DNA of 6,685 nt from Bacteroidales bacterium (GTDB lineage: Bacteria; Bacteroidota; Bacteroidia; Bacteroidales; NBLH01): positions 1 through 6,685 of the forward strand of contig JARGGF010000256.1 in the NCBI GenBank assembly GCA_029210905.1, given 5' to 3'. The position numbers and the translations under genes were made by a program. Below the pieces are notes generated by a model. The model searched no databases. It saw only the letters and a list, made by a program, of their open reading frames with translations, and was not told the origin of the DNA. How positions within the stretch are numbered: the first letter of the stretch is position 1; each line of letters begins with the position of its first letter. Below are positions 1 to 6,303 of this stretch, in pieces.

Positions 1-921
1 CAATGGTAAAAATTCTTCGTTTTTACTACTGAATTTTTTTATTTCAATTTTTGATTTCTCAAGTTTATCAATTTCTTTATATATTTCTATTAATTTTTGG
101 TTATTTATAGCTCTAAAATACTTACCATCAGTTATTTGTGATATTTCTTTTAAAGTTTTCTCGTCAATTTTTACCTCCTGGTTCTGATACTGAATGCCAA
201 ACATGGTTTGAACAGGGTAGGGGGCATAACCATTTCGCCCAACACCAACAGTGTATACCCTTATACCAAATTTTTTAGCAATTTGTGCAGCAGTCAGGGG
301 AGATATTGATCCCCGGTTATTTACCCCATCAGTGAGTAGAATAATCACTTTGCTTTCTGCTTTACTGTCTTTTAATCGGTTTATTGAAGTTGCTAATCCC
401 ATTCCAATGGCTGTGCCATCTTCAATCATGCCTTGTTTAATTTCCTGAAAAAGGTTAATTAATACAGCATGGTCTGTTGTAAGTGGGCATTGTGTAAAAC
501 TTTCGCCACTAAAAATTACCAGGCCAATCCTGTCATTATCGCGTCCTGAAATAAACTCAACCGCAACGTCCTTTGAGGCTTCGAGTCTGTCAGGTTTAAA
601 GTCGCGGGCCAACATACTACTTGATATGTCCAGGGCTATCACAATGTCAATTCCCTCAGTCGTTTTATCTTCCCAGTTATTGGTAGATTGCGGCCTGGCT
701 AAAATGACAATTAGTAAAGCAAGGGCTATCATTCTAAATCCAAACAGGATATGTCTTAAAAAATGTTTGTAAGTATATGGTGTTGACTTAAAAGCGCGCA
801 AACTTGATATTTGAATGGATGAGTGTCCTTGCTCATCTTTCAATATATACCAGACCACCATTGGGATAATTATAATTAGCCCGTATAAAAATTCTGGATT
901 TGCAAATACTATTTTTCCCAT
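1..921 (-). CDS. batA: BatA-type von Willebrand factor A membrane protein (3' end cut by window edge)
   Basis: This gene reads open from an ATG at 921 to the window edge, giving 307 codons without a stop. Hydrophobic segments at about residues 11-27 and 57-76 should anchor the protein in the inner membrane. A von Willebrand A domain follows at about 90-285. The metal-binding MIDAS residues are visible: the DISSS motif at 98-102 (D98, S100, S102), T170 in the DGT motif, and D198 in LLTDG. The last visible residues, EEFLPL, look like the start of the usual C-terminal membrane helix, so perhaps 20-30 residues are missing. Its start lies only 8 bases after the stop of the BatD-like gene, which implies co-transcription and perhaps translational coupling. 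Family knowledge: BatA belongs to the Bacteroides aerotolerance operon and pairs with BatB, expected just beyond the left edge. The molecular function is unclear; a metal-dependent protein-interaction role is inferred. Confidence 0.93.
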   Translation of the reverse strand, partial: MGKIVFANPEFLYGLIIIIPMVVWYILKDEQGHSSIQISSLRAFKSTPYTYKHFLRHILFGFRMIALALLIVILARPQSTNNWEDKTTEGIDIVIALDISSSMLARDFKPDRLEASKDVAVEFISGRDNDRIGLVIFSGESFTQCPLTTDHAVLINLFQEIKQGMIEDGTAIGMGLATSINRLKDSKAESKVIILLTDGVNNRGSISPLTAAQIAKKFGIRVYTVGVGRNGYAPYPVQTMFGIQYQNQEVKIDEKTLKEISQITDGKYFRAINNQKLIEIYKEIDKLEKSKIEIKKFSSKNEEFLPL

Positions 922-929
922 TATCTATT

Positions 930-1982
930 TCAGAATTTTTTATTAGTTTGGTTTTCAATTTCAAGATTTCCTGTAATTACTTGATTATCATCTAAATGTT
1001 GTGTATCTGAACTTTGAACTTTTTCTATAAGTTTCGTTTTCTCAACCAAGTGATAGCTATTTTTAAGACAAACATCATTTTCATCTGGCAAAGGTTTATA
1101 CTTTGCAAATTTTGCTAAATCTGCCAATGAAAGCGTTTGTTTTAGTTTTTCGAATAAATCACTATCCAAAATATTGTCAGTTTTGATTGATTCAAGAAGC
1201 TCATAGCTGGTGCGTTCAAATGTTGGTATTTGAAAGCGATCTTCAAGATATTGTCTTATTATTTCTGTTAATTCAGAATAATAAGCTTTTACTTTATCAG
1301 CCTGCCACAGTTTTTTTGCTTTCAGTTCATCAAGTGCCTTCAAAGCAATAATATGTGCAGGTTCTTTTGGTTTTTCAGGTAGTTTTATAAAAGGCTTATT
1401 GGCAGCTTTTCTTACAAAATAAATTATCAAAATCCCTATTATCAGCAGGACGCCTAAAACGATTAAAATAATTTTGTAATATCGCTGAAAAAACTCTTTA
1501 AAGGTAAAAGGTGTATTAATAGGATCTTTGACATCAAAAATCTGTAAAACTTGTGATGTATCAATTTTGGCTCTTAAAGTTGAATCAACATCAACATCTT
1601 TAACACTTAAAATTAATGAATTGGAATAAATTGTATCCTTACCAAAACGAAAGGCAAATGGAGGAATTTTAAATATACTATCCTCAAATGCTGTAATTAG
1701 TATTTTTTGACTGGTCAGCAACCTTTCGCCAATAACCTGGGTATCGATGTGTGATTTTTCAATTACCTCGATTCCTTTAATTATAGTATCCTTTATGTCC
1801 GGAAATAGTACAATAGCATTTTTAGCTTGATCAATTCGTAAATCGAGCCAAACCTGATCGCCCAGTTCTATAGCAAATGAATCAAGTTTAGCTTCCACTT
1901 TTATTTCTTGCGCCTGTATCTGTCCAAAAGGTATTATTCCCGACAGCACAAATAATATAGAAAACTTAGTTTTAAAATCCAT
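930..1982 (-). CDS. BatD/DUF4381-like single-pass membrane protein of the Bat operon
   Basis: This is a 350-residue protein starting at ATG 1982 and ending in TGA. Residues 1-25 look like a cleavable signal peptide (charged start, hydrophobic core, QAQ near the cleavage site). No lipobox cysteine is present. Residues 26-160 are rich in alternating hydrophobic and polar residues, consistent with a periplasmic beta-sandwich like that of BatD proteins. A clear membrane helix spans about 171-190 and is followed by basic residues, so the rest should be cytoplasmic. Residues 205-325 look helical and contain a stretch around Y234-F257 (AYYSELTEIIRQYLEDRF) typical of the cytoplasmic part of DUF4381/BatD-like proteins. 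The last 25 residues are polar and probably disordered. It lies between the DUF58 and VWA genes, the place DUF4381 proteins occupy in related operons of other phyla. I infer a membrane scaffold role. I give no symbol because batD proper usually lies further downstream, after batC. Confidence 0.85.
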   Translation of the reverse strand: MDFKTKFSILFVLSGIIPFGQIQAQEIKVEAKLDSFAIELGDQVWLDLRIDQAKNAIVLFPDIKDTIIKGIEVIEKSHIDTQVIGERLLTSQKILITAFEDSIFKIPPFAFRFGKDTIYSNSLILSVKDVDVDSTLRAKIDTSQVLQIFDVKDPINTPFTFKEFFQRYYKIILIVLGVLLIIGILIIYFVRKAANKPFIKLPEKPKEPAHIIALKALDELKAKKLWQADKVKAYYSELTEIIRQYLEDRFQIPTFERTSYELLESIKTDNILDSDLFEKLKQTLSLADLAKFAKYKPLPDENDVCLKNSYHLVEKTKLIEKVQSSDTQHLDDNQVITGNLEIENQTNKKF

Positions 1983-2102
1983 AGATATTATAATACTTTT
2001 TGTTAAGATAGTTAACCAAATTTTTTGTATTTAATTAACAGATATTCAGGAACTTTTCAATAATACGAAACATATTCTTGTTAGGTGTAAACAAGTTCCA
2101 AT

Positions 2103-2966
2103 TTAGCGTTGTTTAAAAAGCAGGCGAAGTGGTTTTACATAATCTTCACCTGTACTTATTCTGGCATTATCCACACCAGCACGCGTAAATATATCCTTTA
2201 ATTCTTGGTTGGCTTTATTCCAGGTTTCTTTATATTGTTTCCTAGTACTGTTACTTGAAGTATCTATCCACATAAACTGGTTGCTTTCTGCATCCCTAAG
2301 TTTAACTAATCCTACATTTGGAAGCTCAGATTCGCGGATATCATAAACATGAAGTGCAATAACATCGTGTTTATAATTTGCGATTCTTAAGGCATTACTA
2401 AATCCTGAATCAATAAAATCGGATATTATAAATGAAGTAGTTTTCTTTTTTTGAACATTTGTTAAATACCTAAGGGCTTCAGCAATATTGGTTCCTTTGC
2501 TTTCAGGCCTTAAGTCAATTAACTCCCTGATTATATGCAGGATATGCTTACGGCCTTTTTTTGGTGGAATGTATTTTTCAATTTTATCGCTAAAGAAAAT
2601 TACTCCAATTTTATCATTATTCTGAATGGCAGAAAATGAAATTACAGCAGAAATTTCAGTTATTAACTCACGTTTCAGCTGTTTTTGTGTACCAAATTCT
2701 TTTGAGTCGCTTAAATCAACCAACAGCATTACTGTAAGTTCTCTTTCCTCTTCAAAGATTTTAATATATGGATGATTGAACCTGGCGGTTACATTCCAGT
2801 CAATATTTCTGATATCATCACCGTACTGATATTCACGTACTTCACTGAAAGCCATACCACGGCCTTTAAATGCACTATGGTATTCTCCGGCAAAGATATG
2901 GTTTGACAATCCCCGGGTTTTTATCTCAATCTTTCTAACCTTCTTTAAAAGTTCTGAGGTTTCCAC
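2103..2966 (-). CDS. DUF58 domain protein (soluble VWA-like, MoxR-associated), GTG start
   Basis: This is a 287-residue protein without membrane segments or signal peptide, so it is probably cytoplasmic. The DUF58 signature is plain: GRGMAFSEVREYQYGDD at 35-51, followed by the conserved IDWNVTAR and the EEERE stretch ending near 76. The fold is VWA-like, and the MIDAS-type residues appear intact: DLSDS at 84-88, T159 in KGTN, and D183 in ISDF. The start is GTG at 2966. Going upstream in frame there is no ATG before a TAA at 2982-2984, and the resulting N-terminus METSELLKKVRKIEIKTRGL is typical of the family, which supports GTG. It lies 86 bases after moxR and 120 bases before the BatD-like gene. 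MoxR ATPases and DUF58 proteins are among the most consistently linked gene pairs in bacteria, so this protein is a likely partner or substrate of the neighbouring ATPase. Its biochemical activity is not known. Confidence 0.93.
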   Translation of the reverse strand: METSELLKKVRKIEIKTRGLSNHIFAGEYHSAFKGRGMAFSEVREYQYGDDIRNIDWNVTARFNHPYIKIFEEERELTVMLLVDLSDSKEFGTQKQLKRELITEISAVISFSAIQNNDKIGVIFFSDKIEKYIPPKKGRKHILHIIRELIDLRPESKGTNIAEALRYLTNVQKKKTTSFIISDFIDSGFSNALRIANYKHDVIALHVYDIRESELPNVGLVKLRDAESNQFMWIDTSSNSTRKQYKETWNKANQELKDIFTRAGVDNARISTGEDYVKPLRLLFKQR

Positions 2967-3052
2967 CTTGATATAAATTAGTTATTTGTTAATAGAAATT
3001 GGAATTAAGTTTTAATAGGAGTTCTATTCCATTTTTTTGTAATTAATATTTA

Positions 3053-4048
3053 CTATGGAACTTCCACTGTATTAAGTATCTCACTGATAATGTCTTCCTG
3101 GCTTATATTTTCAGCTTCTGCCTCATACGTAAGCCCAATACGGTGCCTTAAAACATCGTGGCAAACTGCTCTTACGTCCTCAGGAATTACATATCCGCGC
3201 CTTTTTATAAATGCATAGGCTTTTGATGCTAAGGCAAGATTGATACTTGCTCTTGGTGAACCTCCAAAACTTATCAGGTTTTTAAACTTGTCTAAATGGT
3301 AATCTTGTGGATTTCTGGTGGCGAAAACAATATCAAGAATATATCGTTCAATTTTTTCATCCATATAAACTTCCCGAACTACATCTCGCACTTTTAAAAT
3401 TTCCTCCGCCTTAAGCACTTTATTAGCAGTAGGGAAAGTTTTAGCAAGATTTTCGCGCATAATTAATTTTTCTTCTTCGAACTTCGGATAATTGATAATT
3501 ACTTTCAGCATAAATCTGTCTACCTGCGCTTCTGGCAAAGGATATGTACCTTCCTGTTCAATAGGATTTTGTGTTGCAAGTACCAGAAAAGGTTCTTCCA
3601 GTTTAAAAGTTTCTGAACCTATGGTAACTTGTTTTTCCTGCATGGATTCTAAAAGGGCACTCTGTACCTTGGCAGGTGAGCGGTTTATCTCATCGGCCAG
3701 GATAAAATTTGAAAATATAGGGCCTTTTTTTACAATAAACTCCTCTTGTTTCTGACTATAAATCATGGTACCGAGCAAATCCGCCGGCAGCAAATCTGGT
3801 GTAAACTGAATTCTACTGAATTTTGCATCAATGGTAGTTGCCAAAGTGTTTATTGCCAGCGTTTTGGCTAATCCTGGTACTCCTTCAAGCAGGATGTGTC
3901 CTTTGGATAAAAGGCCAATTAACAAGCTTTCGACCAAATGCTGTTGGCCAACTATTACCTTGTTCATTTCCAGAGTAATAAGATCTAAAATGGAACTTTC
4001 TTTTTGAATACGTTCGTTTAACTCTCTAATGTCAACTGTCTGATTCAT
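3053..4048 (-). CDS. MoxR-family AAA+ ATPase
   Basis: This is a complete 331-residue AAA+ ATPase of the MoxR family, close to the usual length. Visible motifs are Walker A at 56-63 (GVPGLAKT, the MoxR variant of the P-loop), Walker B at 115-120 (FILADE, with the following INR), a sensor 1 region at 158-161 (ATQN), a likely arginine finger at R178 in VDRF, and sensor 2 at 262-267 (GGSPRA, R266). The C-terminal part, about 235-331, is the small helical lid domain. MoxR proteins are cytoplasmic and are thought to act as chaperone-like remodelers that help assemble or activate partner complexes, often containing VWA proteins. Here it is the first gene of the Bat-type operon, ahead of the DUF58, BatD-like and batA genes. 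A consensus Bacteroidota promoter lies 41 bases upstream of the ATG. The family call is firm; the specific client is inferred to be the DUF58 and BatA products. In Bat operons this gene is sometimes simply called moxR. Confidence 0.96.
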   Translation of the reverse strand: MNQTVDIRELNERIQKESSILDLITLEMNKVIVGQQHLVESLLIGLLSKGHILLEGVPGLAKTLAINTLATTIDAKFSRIQFTPDLLPADLLGTMIYSQKQEEFIVKKGPIFSNFILADEINRSPAKVQSALLESMQEKQVTIGSETFKLEEPFLVLATQNPIEQEGTYPLPEAQVDRFMLKVIINYPKFEEEKLIMRENLAKTFPTANKVLKAEEILKVRDVVREVYMDEKIERYILDIVFATRNPQDYHLDKFKNLISFGGSPRASINLALASKAYAFIKRRGYVIPEDVRAVCHDVLRHRIGLTYEAEAENISQEDIISEILNTVEVP

Positions 4049-4089
4049 AGCTTTATATACAATTTATAATGGTTCTGTTTCTTGCAGAG

Positions 4090-4121
4090 CAAATGTATTA
4101 ATAGTGACTACCAATTCCAAA
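4090..4121 (-). promoter_or_regulatory. Consensus Bacteroidota promoter for the moxR/Bat operon
   Basis: On the minus strand, TTTG (4118-4121) is followed after exactly 20 bases by TACATTTG (4090-4097). This matches the Bacteroidota primary-sigma consensus TTTG, 19-21 bases, TAnnTTTG at every defined position. Transcription should start around 4083-4086, giving a leader of roughly 35 bases before the moxR ATG at 4048. No comparable match was seen in the gaps between the downstream operon genes, so this is probably the main promoter for the whole cluster. Confidence 0.8.
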
Positions 4122-4253
4122 GGCTTTAAGAAAAATTAGATCGGAAATTAACACTTTTTAACTAAGCTCCTTCTCGTATTTGAATTCAGCATTACTTTGT
4201 GATGCTAGTCTGGTATAGGGTTTAGATTTATTCTTACACGAGATTGGTGAAAT

Positions 4254-4290
4254 AAAAAAAGCTTCGGCTGAAACACCGAAGCTTTTTTTT
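4254..4290 (-). terminator. Symmetric intrinsic terminator after the small lipoprotein gene
   Basis: Seven bases, GCTTCGG (4261-4267), pair perfectly with CCGAAGC (4276-4282) across an 8-base loop. The stem is flanked by 7 A on one side (4254-4260) and 8 T on the other (4283-4290), so it can work in both directions and the stem can extend through A:U pairs. On the minus strand it lies 18 bases past the lipoprotein stop codon. It also insulates the moxR promoter further downstream from read-through. Confidence 0.92.
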
Positions 4291-4308
4291 AGTTAAAAAT
4301 ATAAAATA

Positions 4309-4656
4309 TTATTTCATTCCTTTGTCTGTAATTGTAGCTATTTTACCATCTGCCCAGCAAATATCATACATTCTTGTAGTAATGCCAGCAGTAAATTCAA
4401 CTGAGTAGCAATCGCCATTTTTAGCTGTAACAACAGGGTCTTTTAAATCATACATGCCCATATCATCAGCTTGAATGTCTTCGGTGCTGCCAAATTTTTC
4501 AAGTGCAGCTGTTACATCATCAGATGTTCCTTTAATCATGCCAACAAATTCAGTCATTTCAGGTGATAGTTCAACTGCTGGTGTACCGCCGCCACAACTT
4601 GATAATGCAAAAAAAGCTGCCAGGATAACAAATAATGATAAGATCGATTTTTTCAT
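4309..4656 (-). CDS. Small predicted lipoprotein of unknown function
   Basis: This is a 115-residue protein with a typical lipoprotein signal: lysines at 2-3, a hydrophobic core at 5-17, and the lipobox LSSC with the acylated cysteine at C21. The mature part is about 95 residues and acidic in its first half. After the cysteine come GGG and TPAVEL; I do not see the acidic cluster that acts as a surface-export signal in several Bacteroidota, so it may stay on the periplasmic side (inference). Two further cysteines, C83 and C100, lie in a predicted beta-rich C-terminal half (about 78-112) and could form a disulfide. I do not recognise a named family. The gene has its own consensus promoter 28 bases upstream and a strong terminator directly downstream, so it is probably transcribed alone. 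Consistent codon use, the signal peptide and flanking signals make it a real gene despite its small size. Confidence 0.85.
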   Translation of the reverse strand: MKKSILSLFVILAAFFALSSCGGGTPAVELSPEMTEFVGMIKGTSDDVTAALEKFGSTEDIQADDMGMYDLKDPVVTAKNGDCYSVEFTAGITTRMYDICWADGKIATITDKGMK

Positions 4657-4684
4657 TGCAAATAAATTTTAGTTAATAATAAGT

Positions 4685-4715
4685 CAAATTTAATTGGTAT
4701 TTTATGAAATCCAAA
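4685..4715 (-). promoter_or_regulatory. Consensus Bacteroidota promoter for the small lipoprotein gene
   Basis: On the minus strand, TTTG (4712-4715) is followed after 19 bases by TAAATTTG (4685-4692). All defined positions of the Bacteroidota consensus are met. The -7 box ends 28 bases before the ATG at 4656, so the leader should be about 20-25 bases and very AT-rich, without a Shine-Dalgarno sequence. The upstream TTTG falls inside an inverted repeat (4707-4741). Confidence 0.78.
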
Positions 4716-4741
4716 AGAATTACCATTGTTTTTTTGGATTT
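4707..4741. repeat. 10-base inverted repeat after the symporter gene, possible weak terminator
   Basis: AAATCCAAAA (4707-4716) is perfectly complementary to TTTTGGATTT (4732-4741), with a 15-base loop. On the minus strand it lies 15 bases after the symporter stop. It could form the 3' end hairpin of that transcript. However, the stem has only two G:C pairs and is not followed by an uninterrupted U run, so terminator activity is uncertain. It overlaps the upstream element of the lipoprotein promoter. Confidence 0.5.
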
Positions 4742-4756
4742 TAGATGTTATCATCA

Positions 4757-6166
4757 TTAAATTTTAAGCGTTTCACCTTCTGATTTAGCAATTACAACAG
4801 CCCCGCAACTATCGCTCCAGACATTAACAGAGGTGCGAAACATATCCAGAAGCCTGTCTACAGGCAATATTAAAGCAACTCCTTCGAGGGGAAGTCCAAC
4901 GGCGGTTAAAATAATTGTCATCATAATTAAGCCTGCCATGGGTATGCCTGCTGCTCCAATGGATGCAAGCAGAGCTGTTGCAACTACTATAATTGTTTCA
5001 ACAACAGTTAGTTCAATCCCATATGCCTGGGCAATAAAAAAAACTGCAACCAACTCATAAAGTGCCGTGCCGTCCATGTTTATGGTAGCACCCAGAGGAA
5101 GCGTAAAACTTGATATTTTATTAGAGACTCCACTATTCTGGTTTACAGAACTCATGGTTAAAGACAGTGTAGCACTTGATGAGGAGGTTGAAAATGCTGT
5201 TAACAAAGCACTGCGCATTGCTTTAAAATGTAACCAGGGATTTCCTTTAAATCCAATTTTAACAATAAGTGGTAAGGTTATCACCGAATGAAAGGTAAGC
5301 GAAATTAGTACTGTTAACATATATTTACCAAGACTTTTAGCAAGTGAAGCCAAATCAGGAGTTTCGGCAACAACTACAGCAACAATTCCAAAAAGGCCTA
5401 ATGGAGTAAAGCGAATAATGAAATTTGTTAACTTCATCATTACCTCAAATGCCGAATTGAAAAAGTTTAAAAGGAAAAGCCTGTATTTATCAGCAACTTT
5501 AGTGATAAAAAATCCAAAGAAAATTGAAAAGAAAATGATGGATAGCATGTGTCCCTCAGCAAAAGATTTAAAAATATTGGTTGGAACAATATTCATTAGT
5601 GTATCACTGAAAGAAAGGCTTCCAAAATCAATATCCTCAGAAGGACTCATAAAGCCAATTTCGGTTCCTACACCAGGCTTAATCAAATTTACAAAAACCA
5701 GTCCTACTAATATAGCTAATGTACTGGTAATCAAATAATAAAACATTGTTTTTATGCCAAGTCGGCCTAAATTATCAGCATCACCGATATTGGCTACTCC
5801 CGAAATGATTGAAGTTAAAATCAGAGGGACAATTATCATTTTTAGCGCCCGCATAAACAGGTCCCCCATCCAGCTAACGTATGGTAAATAAGCATTATAG
5901 CGGGCTTGTTTTAGAATTGTTTGATTATATCGGTGGTAATATTCCGGACCCAGTATAGGTTTAATACGCTTCAAAAATTTTGTTTCAGTTTCCTCAAATT
6001 CTTTCTTCTCAGAATTGATTGTTTGGATAAGTTCAGGTGGTAATTTTTGTTGCTGTAACTGTGTTATTGTTTTATCAGTTATTTTATAGGTGGTTGGGAA
6101 AACGCTTCCAAAAATAACACCCAGGATAAGTCCTATAAGTATTTGCCAGTGTAGTTCAAGTTTCAT
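4757..6166 (-). CDS. Sodium-coupled dicarboxylate/amino acid symporter (DAACS/SLC1 family), probably glutamate/aspartate
   Basis: This is a complete 469-residue inner-membrane transporter of the GltPh/SLC1 fold. Helix 1 is at about 8-24, and helix 2 and the conserved GDLFMRALKM segment at about 95-125. Family landmarks follow: the serine-rich hairpin HP1 at 326-333 (STSSSSAT), NMDGT in TM7 at 363-367, HP2 at about 403-411 (IGAAGIPMA), and TM8 with D437, D441, R444, T445, N448 and D452. By motif alignment these match GltPh D390, D394, R397, T398, N401 and D405. The arginine and second aspartate in GltPh bind the substrate side-chain carboxylate and amino group, so an acidic amino acid is the likelier substrate, co-transported with sodium. 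Residues 26-93 form a long charged loop absent at this length from GltPh. The gene is flanked by separate transcription units, so it is probably monocistronic. Substrate is inferred; family is certain. Confidence 0.95.
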   Translation of the reverse strand: MKLELHWQILIGLILGVIFGSVFPTTYKITDKTITQLQQQKLPPELIQTINSEKKEFEETETKFLKRIKPILGPEYYHRYNQTILKQARYNAYLPYVSWMGDLFMRALKMIIVPLILTSIISGVANIGDADNLGRLGIKTMFYYLITSTLAILVGLVFVNLIKPGVGTEIGFMSPSEDIDFGSLSFSDTLMNIVPTNIFKSFAEGHMLSIIFFSIFFGFFITKVADKYRLFLLNFFNSAFEVMMKLTNFIIRFTPLGLFGIVAVVVAETPDLASLAKSLGKYMLTVLISLTFHSVITLPLIVKIGFKGNPWLHFKAMRSALLTAFSTSSSSATLSLTMSSVNQNSGVSNKISSFTLPLGATINMDGTALYELVAVFFIAQAYGIELTVVETIIVVATALLASIGAAGIPMAGLIMMTIILTAVGLPLEGVALILPVDRLLDMFRTSVNVWSDSCGAVVIAKSEGETLKI

Positions 6167-6199
6167 AATCTGTGCACGCTGAAATTTGTTTAAGAGGCG

Positions 6200-6232
6200 T
6201 AAACATACAAATTTTTTTGTAACAAGAACAGA
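6200..6232 (-). promoter_or_regulatory. Probable promoter for the symporter gene
   Basis: On the minus strand, TCTG (6229-6232) is followed after 21 bases by TATGTTTA (6200-6207). Each box differs from the Bacteroidota consensus (TTTG and TAnnTTTG) at one position. The -7-like box lies 33 bases before the ATG at 6166, and the rplI terminator just upstream makes a promoter here necessary unless read-through occurs. It is weaker than the other two promoters called in this window. Confidence 0.45.
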
Positions 6233-6252
6233 AAACTTGACTAATTGAAAGC

Positions 6253-6280
6253 AAAAAAAAGGGAAGACTTAAGCCTTCCC
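6253..6280 (-). terminator. Intrinsic terminator after rplI
   Basis: On the minus strand, GGGAAG pairs with CTTCCC (arms 6275-6280 and 6261-6266). The inner bases 6267-6274 can extend the stem by a G:U wobble and further pairs, leaving a tight loop. The stem is followed by eight U (A run at 6253-6260). It lies 23 bases after the rplI stop and should end the ribosomal-protein operon. Confidence 0.92.
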
Positions 6281-6303
6281 TTCTTTACTTTATATACTTA
6301 AAC

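Noticed and set aside
251..448. Plus-strand open frame of 65 codons
   Set aside because: It lies antisense within batA, whose VWA motifs are intact in the minus-strand frame; the plus-strand product has no recognisable features.
1983..2076. Possible internal promoter before the BatD-like gene (TATGTTTC and TATCTTAA resemble the -7 box)
   Set aside because: Neither has a TTTG at the correct 19-21 base distance, and each departs from the consensus.
3001..3038. Possible terminator between moxR and the DUF58 gene (GGAAT/ATTCC and AATAG/CTATT arms followed by a T run)
   Set aside because: The T run follows the hairpin only on the plus strand, so it would not end the minus-strand operon transcript; the arms are short and AT-rich.
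3492..3755. Plus-strand open frame of 87 codons
   Set aside because: It is antisense to the Walker B region of moxR and is explained by codon composition of the real gene.
4188..4206. Short inverted repeat AGCAT/ATGCT upstream of the moxR promoter
   Set aside because: A five-base stem with a nine-base loop is expected by chance in DNA of this composition.
4475..4672. Plus-strand open frame opposite the lipoprotein gene
   Set aside because: The minus-strand frame has a signal peptide, lipobox, promoter and terminator; the plus-strand frame has none.
4833..5738. Three plus-strand open frames of 74-106 codons
   Set aside because: All lie within the symporter gene, whose family motifs are clear on the minus strand.
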